Shown here piece after piece: positions 33,147 to 43,492 of a stretch of DNA of 62,000 nucleotides. How positions within the stretch are numbered: the first letter of the stretch is position 1; each line of letters begins with the position of its first letter. The translations under genes and the position numbers were made by a program. The notes beneath the pieces were generated by a model. That model was not told the origin of the DNA. It saw only the letters and a list, made by a program, of their open reading frames with translations, and did no database searches. The stretch covers positions 605,680,709-605,742,708 of the forward strand of contig NC_081413.1 of the NCBI RefSeq assembly GCF_030272615.1, written 5' to 3'. The DNA comes from Cryptomeria japonica. Its lineage: Eukaryota > Streptophyta > Pinopsida > Cupressales > Cupressaceae.

Positions 33147-34928
33147 GATCAAGAAGCCTCAAAAGCTTTTAATGAGATTAAGAAGGCAATCCAGGAAGCA
33201 CCAGTGTTGAAATTCCCGGATTATGGTAAGCCTTTTTCTCTATTTTCTTTTGCTTCATATCACACGGTGGCTGCAGTATTACTACAAAAGGACAATGAAG
33301 GATATGAACATCCCATAGCTTTCTATAGTAAATCTTTGCAAGCGACAGAATTAAAATATGAAACCATGGAGAAACAAGCTTATGCCTTGGTTAAAGTTGT
33401 TAAAGCCTTTAGGCCATATTTGGTGAATGCAAACATCATTGCATATGTTCTACATGCTGCAGTTAAAGATATTTTGTCTCAGTCTGAGGTTACTGGGAAG
33501 AGATGTAGGTGGATCAATAGAATTCAAGAGTTCAATTTGGAAATAAAGATCACTAAATTGGTGAGAGGGTTAGGTTTGGCTAAGCTCATGACTAAGTCAA
33601 ACCTCATGAATGTAGAAGTGTACAATGTTGAGGTTAAAGATACTTTGGTTACTAGTATTGAGAGACAACCATGGTACACAGAGATAATCCAAGTATTGAA
33701 AGGTAACATACTCCCAGAAGAAATGACACATAATCAGAAGAGAAATTTGAAGCTTAAGTCCCAAAAGTATGTGCTCATTCAGGGTGATCTTTTCTGGAGA
33801 AAGAAAGATGGAGAGTTACTAATGTGTTTGGATGAATTCCAAGCCAAACAGGTTTTAATTGAAATGCATGATGGAGTATGTGGAGGCCACTATTATGCTA
33901 AGACTACTGCTGGTAAGATAATACGGGCTGGGTATTATTGGCCTACCTTATTTAAAGATACCCATGCATATGTTCGAAGATGTGATCCATGTCAAAGATT
34001 TTCTTCTAAGCTCAAGTATGAAGGAGCCTTACCCCTAAATCCAGTCTCTGTAGAAGCTCCTTTTGTCCAATGGGGTATTGATTTTATTGGAGAGATTGTT
34101 GAAAAGTCAGGAAGAGGTCATGGATGGATTATAGTGGCCACTGATTATTTTACCAAATGGATAGAAGCCATACCTACAAAAAGAGCTACTAGTAAAATTG
34201 TCATTGATTTCCTGATGGATAATATTGTGACTAGATTTGGAACACCTGCAAAATTGGTAATGGATAATGCTATGTTTTTTAGATCAGAAGAATTTGTAGG
34301 TTTTTGCAATAGTCATGGTATACTCATGTCATACTCATCACCTTATCACCCTCAGGGGAATGGACAAGCAGAATCTAGCAACAAAAGCTTGTTAAATATC
34401 ATCAAGAAGATCTTAGAAGAAAACAAGAGGTCTTGGGATCAAAAGTTGAAGTTAGCTCTGTGGGCAGATAGAATAACAGTTAAAAAATCCATTGGAATGT
34501 CACCTTTTGAGTTGGTTTATGGTACCCAAGCCAGATTACCGGTAAATAACCTTCTTCCAGTGTATAAGTTTTTGCAGGAAGAGAACATGGAAATATCTGA
34601 ACCCATGGAGAATAGAATGATCCAAATTGTGGAAGTGGAGGAACTTAGAACTTCTGCCCATAAGAAAAATCAGAAGCTCCAGTTATAGTCAAAATATCTT
34701 TTTGATAAAAGGACATCATTAAGGAAGTTTCAAATTGATGACATGGTTCTTCAATGGAATGCAAAAGGGCAGGATAAAGGAAAACATAAAAAATTTGAAT
34801 CATTATGGATTGGCCCTTTTATAGTTTGTGACCTGAATGGTAAGGATTCATATTTTTTGAAGAATATGAATGATGAGATGCAGGAATTTCCAGTGCATGG
34901 ACAATTCCTGAAGCATTATTTCTCTTAA
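33147..34928 (+). pseudogene. Element F second RNase H (degenerate) and integrase
   Basis: The frame continues without shift after TAG 33144. The gypsy RNase H (about 33150-33640) keeps YEHPIAFYSKSL and YETMEKQAYALVKVVKAF but has Tyr (33258) where the first catalytic Asp normally lies, and a weak C-terminus. Integrase follows. Its zinc region is around 33860-34010 (GGHYYAKTTAGKIIRAGYYW, RRCDPCQRF). The triad is Asp in GIDFIGE (34080), Asp in VMDNAMFF (34263) and Glu in NGQAESSNKS (34371), with the usual 35-residue gap. A TAG at 34686-34688 precedes a GPF-like C-terminal module (34743-34928). No chromodomain is visible. Confidence 0.85.
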
Positions 34929-35075
34929 TGTCCATGCACGGTAGGTCCTTTGTTTGTATATATTTTGTTTGCTTTCCTGCTTTCCTGGTTTTGGTCTGTG
35001 TTTTGGTCTGTTTCTCCAGAGTTTCTGAGTTTTCTTGTGTTGATCTCACCATCAACCATCCCCAGTCAGAGCCGC
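34929..35075 (+). other. Pol to 3' LTR gap of element F, no clear polypurine tract
   Basis: Only 147 bases separate the Pol stop from the LTR. They are T-rich (GTCTGTGTTTTGGTCTG) and end CAGTCAGAGCCGC. No purine run abuts the LTR. Confidence 0.6.
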
Positions 35076-35396
35076 TGTTATCACTGTTTTTAAAATTGGG
35101 TTCTTCTTTCCCCATAATTGGCTATGGTACCTTGAAAATTTTCCGAATGAGGTGTAATCCTAAGTGCTTCAGCTTTGTTCTAAACCTTAGGGGTTTAAGG
35201 GCTTTAATTTTTTAGACTCTTTCCTTGTTAAGCCCTCTGGTTTCTATTCTGCCATTACTTTATTTCACTTAAGTCATGGGTCGTGGGGTCGTAGGAAGTG
35301 TCCCCCCTTGTTATTTACCTAGGCGGTTATGTTGATTATTTGAAAAATTTCGCCTTGTATTATTTCATTCTAAAGTGTCGGGCCCAGTAAACGCTG

Positions 35397-36192
35397 ATCA
35401 ACTTGAAGGATGATCTGACGGTCGACGCTATTTCGCAAGGGTTAAGTGCTCACCCTTTAAAGCCACGAAATAGCGAGAATGAATGTCAGCCGTCCATGTG
35501 TCATGACGGAGGAAGTAAAAGGTATAGCTGTCAGAGGTAGTTGGAGCCCCGTGGCTTTCTTCTGGCGTATTAAAAGGTAGCATGTGGCACAAGTCACCAC
35601 AGTCAGCGGGTCAGGACCAAGGGTTCAAAAGTGGGCCCCAAAGATGAGTCAGCTCACAGGTGGAGATGACCTAGCAGGGACAGCTCTTACAATTTATTGA
35701 GACCCCGTGGCTCCTTCCAGCAAATGAAAAATTGACAAGTCAGCTCCGAAAGTGACAAGGCACCAGGTGTCCATGACGTGTCCGTGGGCCCACCATCTCT
35801 GAGAGCCTTCTTAAGGGGTTAAATACCGATCGACTGTAGAGATGATCTGACGGTCGACGCTATTTCGCAAGGGTAAAGTGCTCACCCTTTAAACCCGCGA
35901 AATAGCGAGAATGAATATCAGCCGTCCACGTGTCTTGATGATGACATAAGAGACAAACCTGTTGAGACGAAAGGGGGACCCCCCATGGTTCTTCTTCTGG
36001 CCAGTGACAGAGTGACAAATCAGCACAGCAGGTGACTAGGTGCCAGGTGTTAGTGACGACTCAGCGGGCCCACCATTCCTGAGGACCTTTTCGAAGGATT
36101 AAAAGGTGATCAACTTGAAGGATGATCCGACGGTTGGCGCTATTTCGCAAGGGTGAGGTGCTCACTTCTTAAACCCACGAAATAGCAAGAGT
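35397..36192 (+). repeat. Three U3 hairpin repeats (3' LTR of F)
   Basis: The arms are at 35427-35436/35465-35474, 35859-35868/35897-35906 and 36139-36148/36177-36186. Two right arms have changed to ACGAAATAGC. In the second copy both arms are perfect here, although the 5' LTR copy is not. Confidence 0.8.
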
Positions 36193-36761
36193 TAACGAGG
36201 GCCGTCCACGTGTCATGATGATGACATGGCCAAAACGGGAAAATATGGGCCCGCCATAGTATAAAGGGAGACATTCAGCCAGTATCAAAACAGAATGCGA
36301 AAGGATTTTCTAAGCCAATGGTCGGATGCCGCGTGGTATTATGTAGCCAATAGAAAGACGGGACCCAGACTAGAGACAAAGCCGTCAAAATGAAATTAAC
36401 AGTGAGACACTTGCAGGAAGGCTGTGACCCGTTGGAGCTAAAATATGAATTCTTGTATGAATTTGATTTTAAAAGGATGGCCGAAGCATGCGGAATCAAT
36501 GTCATAGTTAAGGCCCAGAGTACAAGCATTTGATTTCCTAACAACCAAGTGTAGATATCTTTTAAAAGATTTTGCAGAAGAATAACGCAGAGTTATCTTT
36601 TTCAAATACAGAGAAGGTGAATCAGTTGCAGAGCGAATTCCTTCAAGCAAGCATCAGGTTCTTTCTTATTTTGCAGCTATTATTGTGTGGTGTAATAAGT
36701 GAAATTACTCTCGTGTTACAAGAGTGTTTAAGAAATGATATTCATCTTGTTGCATTTTCAA

Positions 36762-39700
36762 ATGGCTCCTAAAAGGGAATTTTCTGGCAAGGTTGATTAT
36801 TTAGAAAGAAGTGTATGTGATGACTTTTTAGAGCAGTTGACGCTGTCAACTAACCAGGCATCTAAGGCCAAAGAGTTAGTACCCAGGGCTCCCCGTCTGA
36901 AAATTGGAGAAGGATTATATGACAAAGGTAATTGGTTGAGAGACCCACAGGTTGGAATGTCCGGGTTGGGGCTGTTTAGAGTCGGATTTGGAATGAGAAA
37001 TTCTCCTGCTCCTCAAAACAGTGTTCGGGAACTAGATGTTGGGAAATTAGTAGTCCCAGGAGTATTCATGGATACAGACTTGCTAACCCAAATGGCATTA
37101 AATTATGATTCAATCACAAGGTGCATCCGGGATGTAAATGGGAAAACCCTCGTGGAAATCAATGCAAAAGAACTGAGAACAGCGTTTGGGCTCAGTGAGT
37201 TTACAAACTTCTTGGAACCCATAAACTTCACACAATTAGCCCAGGTGTACAGTGCACAGAGGAGTCATCTTAGGAATGGGCCTCTTAAAGAAATTTTTCT
37301 GAAAATAGGAGGGTTAGCAGTTGTAGGGCCCAACACGCAAGAGCCTTTTTCATTGAGTATGTTTACCTTGAGGGCGAAAGGGATGTATTGGGCACTTTGC
37401 CAAGTTCTAGGAGAGGATGCTGAATCAAATATGCCAAACCATTACTTGTTAATGATTGTTCAAATTTTGAATCCTTCTCTTGCTATTACATTTGATTATG
37501 CTTCTTATGTTGCCAATGCTATCCATGGTGGGTTGGTAGGAATAAAAAATGGGAAGGTGGATAGGCCATTCGGATGGTACTCACTCTTGATGCACCTTTT
37601 TCTCTTCAAAGGTGGTGATTATTTCTCTAGTGGAATGGACCTGATAAAAGAGAAGGAAGGAGAGAAGATGCCAGTACAACTATGGAGTACTGTGTTGTCA
37701 TGGGACAGAGAGGATGCTAGTTTTCTAAAATTCGATAAATATTTTGCATCCAAAATAAGGACTCTCCTTTGCTCTGATAACCCAAGAGTCCCCAAGGTTC
37801 TTCTGGAATTCTTAAGGCCAAAAGAATTCGCAAAGAATATCAAGATAGTTCATAACTGGGGTGATATGTACTTATATCCAGTCTCCACAGTTTTCAGAGT
37901 TTTTGGTTTCAGAGGCACCCCATTTTTGTTACCCTACCAAGTCCCCCTCAAAGTGGGAACAGTTGAGATCCTTAGAAAAATTGGTGGCCTACAAGAGGCA
38001 GAGCTAACAGGCAGAGGTAAAGGGACAATTTTCCCTGCAGCTACAGTAGCCCACCAATTTGTAATTACAAAGGGAGGCTGGAATTGTTTTGAGGATTTCC
38101 TCAAACCCTACCATTTATCCACTGCAGTGTCTAGGTGTGCTGATCCAGAGGGCTTCTACAATGGTGTGTTCTGGAAGAAGGTAGCATGCAGAGGTAGGCC
38201 TCATCAATTCCACTTTCCTGAAGACCTCATCAGGAATGAATTTGACTTAGATGAACAGGAGTTGAGGAAAGAAAAATGGGTGGCTTACAAGAAAGCCCTG
38301 GATTTTGTGCATCAATTTGATGCAAGCTATGACCCATTGTCTAGCTTCTTCCCATTGGAAGAGAAAATAAAATTTTTGATAGTGTGCTTTGAAGATGTGA
38401 TGCAAACACTAAAGGAGAAGAGGGAAGCTGTAATTAAGAATAAACCTGAAAAGGCAAGAATGATTTTAGACAAGTGAGCTTCCACTAAAGCAATCCCTCC
38501 TGGTGACTACACCCTGCATAAGAAATCAGGTTACAGTGTGCTGGTGTCTACAACAGGGGAGCCCTCTTCATCCAAAGGAAAGAGGAAGGTACAAGATGTC
38601 ATTGACATCCAGGACAGCCCAAAGAAGCAAAGGGTGGGGAAGGAAGTGCAATCAGATACACCCTTGTATTCTCCATCCCAATCCCTTATCCACATAGGAG
38701 ATGAACAAGCAGCAACTGAATACCTCTCTCAGTTGGGCAGCTTGGGAGAGATTGCATACACTTATGATGAGGTGGAAGAAGGGATGCCAGAAGAGCCCAC
38801 TGAAGCACAAATGGACATCACCTCAACTGAACTTAAAGGCCAGGAGTGGGATCCTGAGATAAAGAAGGCCAGTAGTGCCTTTTTAGCTGATGATAGCTTT
38901 GTCACATCTGAAGCATTCATGCAATTTATCTGGAAGCAACATATAGGTAAATATAATGCTAGATGTGAATCAAGAAAGGCAGAGAAGCCTAATAAAGATC
39001 CAGCCTCAGCAGAGGAAGAAATAAAATAGGAGATGATGGAAGAATTCAAAACCATCACTCCTGAACAGGGAAGGGATCTAGTAGCACAAGCTGGAGTGCT
39101 CATTTTACCAGAATGGAATATTGCTGATGCTCTGGTGCTAGATGCAGTAAGAAAAGAGACTAAACCCATGGAAGGGGTTACATTCAGTAAGGACAATGCT
39201 GCATTAGTCATGTGGTCCCTCAAAAGAAATGAGGACAAGAAAGGTAAAGACACCTCAGGGACAAGTCACCTTGGTGAATTGATGATTAAAAGAGTAGAGA
39301 GTACAGGGGTAGTAGAGGCTGCTAGCACTGTGTTAGAGACTGCCAAATTCAATGTTGCAATGGCTGAAAAGGAAGCCAAAGAAAAGGAGGCCCTCCAGAT
39401 TAAATTGGAAACAGTTTTGAGGGCCTATGACAGTGTCAAGGAGGAGGTAAGAGGCAAAGATAGCATCATTGCCAAATTGCAGAGCCAGCTGATGGGACAA
39501 CGCCAACAAGGTGAGTCTTCAACATTGATGATCGCCTCTTCTCCTGCAAGACCCCCACCTACTAGCCCCATTATTGAGCTCCCACCATCTCCTGCGCCTT
39601 CCAGCTCTCAAATGATTGAGATAACTCCCCAAGAGTTGGAGAACCTAAAGCAAACTCAGGCCTTTTATGCGGGGAAGTATGAGGAGAAAATAAAAGCCAC

Positions 39701-40403
39701 AATCTCCAGTTTTGCAGACACTATAAATGCCTCACTGCTTCACAATAGTGTGGGAAAGATCATGGAGATATGGAATGAATCAAGGAGAGATAAGGTCATT
39801 TTGACACCCATTTTTGACAGATGGAGGCCTAGGGAGCAAGACTTAGAGTTCATGTGTGTTTCCTGTGATGAAGCAAGAGCTAACCCCATTATCAAATCCA
39901 CTTCTGATATCACTAAGATCTTATTGCAATTGGAAACAGAAGTGGATAATGTGGAAAGAAGGGTTAAATTGCTTAAGAAGGAATACACTGATCAAGTTTG
40001 TGAGTTGCTCCCAGGAATTTTTGCTAATCCGAATTAGTTGAAAGATAAGCAAATATGGCTTAAAGAGATAGAAGTCAAATTGTCAGCAAGGGTAAAGGGA
40101 ATCATTGATCTTGATGATACCTCTTTCTTTGTTATAACAATACAGGAAATAGAAAAAATTAAGTCACACTATAGTTTTCTTAATTCAGAAGTCAACAAAC
40201 TGAGAAATTCTTGGAAAAGGTTGACTAAAAGTAAAGATGATGTGATTAATTTTTCATGGCTGACAGAAGAGACATATAATGAGTGGGAAGTTAAATATTC
40301 CACCCATGATCTGGAGCAGTTGGAGAGCGCCCTTGAAGAGCCAGAAGAGGTTGCAACTGAACAACTTGTTGAACAGACTGTGGAGGCTGAAAAGAGAAGA
40401 TAA
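36762..40403 (+). pseudogene. Element F LTR ORF, copy 2 (1,213 codons, three stops)
   Basis: Same length and frame as 23309-26950. It is open for 571 codons, then has stops at 38475 (TGA), 39027 (TAG, shared with copy 1) and 40035 (TAG). The shared stop is codon 756 in both copies. The first 571 codons here give the clearest view of the N-terminal region, since copy 1 is broken at codon 327. Other features are as in copy 1. Confidence 0.78.
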
Positions 40404-41343
40404 CTGCTTTACGCAAAAATTGTAACCACATCAATTTTGGAAATAATTGTAACAAACTCTCCTCGAGAAGTCCGAAGCTTTGTGCATCCATGTTGTTATA
40501 AATGGATACCAGGACTAGAGGAGGAGGGATCACAAAATTTTGTAAGAAAACGCTGCAGAAATTTATCTGAGCTTTTCTAAGTCTAATGGAGAATCAAAAT
40601 TTATTGTAATACTTTTGAAATGAATATCAATATACAGGCCATCGGTTTTGAGTAAAAGTTATGTGTTGTCTTCACGTTTGTTCACAACTTTATTTACTGT
40701 CTTTATTCTGAATAATCCAGGGTTGTTTAGTTTGAATGGAATTGCAAAGCAATCTCAGTATAAGTGTTTGTTAGCTTTTCTCTTTAGGAGGGGAATTAAA
40801 TACACGGGATCACTCATACCAGTAAATTCTTTGGAAGGAACTTTGAATTTTGAGGACCATAGCTTAGTCTAGAATGATTGAATTCTTGTATGTGCCAGGC
40901 ATATATCAGGATTAGTGGAAACCAAGCCGACGGGAAGCATAATGATATATTGTTTCAGAAGTTTTATTTGAATTTAAGTGACTCTGTAACCTTGGATAAG
41001 GCACTGGTGTTAATCGAGGTTGTTTATTACATACTTTGTTGATCAAAATGCTAAAGTTAAGTACAGTTTCTATTCATTGTTTTCAGTTGATTTCAAGGTG
41101 AATGAATCCACTGGTTTTCTGGATTGGTTTGCTATGGGTTTATTGTTTTAAAGTGTGAAGTTAATTCACAAAGGTATACCCACCTGGGCTCTAAGGAAGC
41201 CCAAAGTGTAGAAGGTTTAAATCAAACCTTGTCATATGTTGTCTCTGGAATTTCCTTATCTTTGATGTTTTCTCTGCACCCAGTTTTAGACCATATTATC
41301 TTAAAGACATTGAAGGGAATCAAATTTTGAGGACAACAAGATG

Positions 41344-42201
41344 CAAGATTTAACCATGAGACTATGCAAATATATTGAAGATAGGAAGAAGAATGAAGAA
41401 GATTTGGCCAAAAGACTTAATGAAAGTTAAGATGAATCTCTAAGGATTAGTTATGAAAATGATATGCTTAAAAATGATTTGATTCACATGGAACATGACA
41501 AAGAAGAACTTTTGAGACAAGTTAGCACTTTGGAAAGTGAGTTGGTCACTGCAAATGAATACAAAGACAAATTCAAGAAAAGTTTAGATAATCTTGATGA
41601 TATGCTGAAAAGTCAGAAACCTGATGGAGAAACAATTGGACTTGGATTTGAAAATGGAGAAAGCTCTGGGACTGCAAACAATCATGATTACAACAAACCA
41701 ATAAGGCAACCTAATTCTTATAAATTTAATGAGAAATGTTTTAATTGTAATCAATTTGGTCATAGAGAAAATCAGTGCAGATTTAGAAATAATCAGAGTA
41801 CAAACTTACCCACCAGTCAATGTTCCAAATGCAATAAAAATGGTCATAACTCATACAATTGCAGAATGAATGTGAAATGCTATGTTTGTGGTAGATTTGG
41901 ACATTTATCTAATCAATGCAGAACTCAAACCAGTCAAGGTTATGGAAAGGCTATTCAGAGAAACAATGTAACTTGTTATGCATGTAACAAGATTGGGCAT
42001 ATTGCAAAATTTTGTAGAAGCAAGACTATACCGGTGAACAATAAAGGATCCAATAACAAAGGCAAAGAGAAGGTGACTGAAATCAAGCAAGAAATTTTTA
42101 AACAATGGGTTAGGAAGAGAGATCAAAGTAGTGATGAATCTGTCACTACACAGTCAGCACAAGGTAGTCCTACACTGGTAGGAGGTACTTCATCTAACTG
42201 A
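41344..42201 (+). pseudogene. Element E first ORF, C-terminal part with four CCHC zinc knuckles
   Basis: The frame continues from 21621 after removing F and one AGATG copy. A TAA near 41428 interrupts the coiled coil. The coiled coil leads to a motif (LDDMLKSQK, then GLGFENGESS) also seen in element D Gag. Four C-X2-C-X4-H-X4-C knuckles follow in one frame: CFNCNQFGHRENQC (41737), CSKCNKNGHNSYNC (41821), CYVCGRFGHLSNQC (41878) and CYACNKIGHIAKFC (41974). The tail is basic. It probably bound element RNA. About 380 residues in total; a four-knuckle array is more than the one in B and G. Confidence 0.82.
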
Positions 42202-42507
42202 GGAGAATCCTTAGGTGTAAGGCAGAAAATTGAAAATCATGCATTTTACCCTCAGTTGATGGTAAGAAGTTATATTTCTTCTTTACCAGCAGACATGTTA
42301 AGTTTTCACTTGACCGAAAGCATTTTATATGGTTGTTGGTGAACTTTTTGGTTATAAAGCATGGAAATTCCTCATTTCAAATCACAAAGCATTCAAATTT
42401 ACAAAGAGCGTGAAGAGAGTGAAGGCATTCAAGAGGCAAAGCAGCTAAGACATTTTCAGGGCATTTCAAAGGATTTCACTTGCAGAAAAGGTATGTATTT
42501 TAGCATC

Positions 42508-43487
42508 ATGGCTACTTCATCTTTTGTTCTCAAATTCATTGCAAACCCTACTGTGGTAGAGAATGTTAAGCATCCTAGACCCATTTTTAAGATTATTCCT
42601 AAGATAGAAAAACAGGATGAGTCTATTGGTGCCTTTTCTACAATTCCGAAGGGAGTTGCTTTTGTTGAAGATCCAAGGATATATATACATTGCAACATAG
42701 AGAATTTAGGGTCAAATGATTTGAAAAACGTATACCAGAATGTTATAGTTGATAAACAAGGTTTAATCAAGCTAGAGCATAAGATTGTTGAGAATTTAGG
42801 ATTTGTTGATATTTTGAACATTCCTGAATATCTGAATGAGATAGTTCATCTTTTACTTAGTAGGGTTCATGGCGAATTTATATGGTTAGATTCTATTTTT
42901 ACTAAGGAGGCAATCAAGGTGGTCACTGGTTTACCCTCTATCGATACTAGGCCTGACAAGAATATGAATATCCCAAACAAGGGGGTTATGAACCTAACCG
43001 GCACTACATCTGATAGTAGATCCCTTAGGGTTAGTGATATCACTGATGAGAATGTGAAATATGTGAGTATGGTGATTGGTTACAGAGTTGCTCATACAAA
43101 TAGGTTAAATTATGTTTCTTGTTTGTGTATACATAGTGCATATTAAATGGTGAAGAATAGTGCAAAGATTTACATTTGTGAATGGCTAAAGGATGAACTA
43201 CTAGACAATTTGGGGAAGATCAATGGTGATAAGAAAGGAACCTTCAGATTTGGTAACTTACTTGTATGCCTAATGCTTTATTCACAAAGGAGACTCCCGA
43301 CATTGGTCACAAGGACTTTTCTTATGGCATCCTTGTTGGAAGATAGATTATGGAAGCAATTACCGACATAGGTGTTGATGGTGACAAGCTGGTAAAATAT
43401 TATTTCAAGAACTTTCAAACTAAGATGAAGGCAAGGGAAAGGATTCCTCAAAGCATTGTGGACAAATATGACAAACAGATATGTTTT
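42508..43487 (+). pseudogene. Element E second ORF, N-terminal part (unknown function)
   Basis: The start ATG at 42508 (MATSSFVLKFIANPTVVENV) is preferred over an upstream in-frame ATG at 42361 because the upstream stretch is compositionally unlike the rest. Landmarks are GAFSTIPKGVAFVEDPRIYI, FIWLDSIFTKEAIKVVTGLP and FRFGNLLVCLMLYSQRRLP. A stop at 43144-43146 and a frameshift near 43350 interrupt it, and a 1,558-bp insertion follows at 43493. No retroviral enzyme motif is present. The spacing of hydrophobic motifs resembles the element F LTR ORF. Confidence 0.6.
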
Positions 43488-43492
43488 GTAAT

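Larger units (their letters stand above)
21622..41338 (+). mobile_element. Element F: Tat/Ogre-like Ty3/gypsy element with 6.26-kb coding LTRs
   Basis: The element is 19.7 kb, with LTRs 21622-27885 (6,264 bp) and 35076-41338 (6,263 bp), TGTTATC to GACAACA, and perfect AGATG duplications at 21617-21621 and 41339-41343. The interior (27886-35075) has a primer site and a single-frame gag-pol: Gag, protease, RNase H, RT, second RNase H, integrase. Both LTRs hold the same 3,642-nt reading frame. By eye the LTRs differ at roughly 1-2% of sites, so this is the youngest layer. Assignment to the Tat/Ogre lineage rests on the very long LTR, the extra RNase H and the primer site. Confidence 0.93.
35076..41338 (+). 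repeat. Element F 3' LTR (6,263 bp)
   Basis: Collinear with 21622-27885 throughout, including U3 repeats, TATA box and ORF. It ends GACAACA followed by the AGATG duplication. Differences are mostly single substitutions. Confidence 0.95.

Noticed and set aside
38762-39253. 163-aa minus-strand frame
   Set aside because: Antisense shadow of the LTR ORF, caused by its codon composition; absent from the other LTR at full length.
23309-40403. LTR ORF or E second ORF as an envelope-like protein
   Set aside because: No signal peptide, hydrophobic transmembrane segment or Cys-rich ectodomain could be seen in either.
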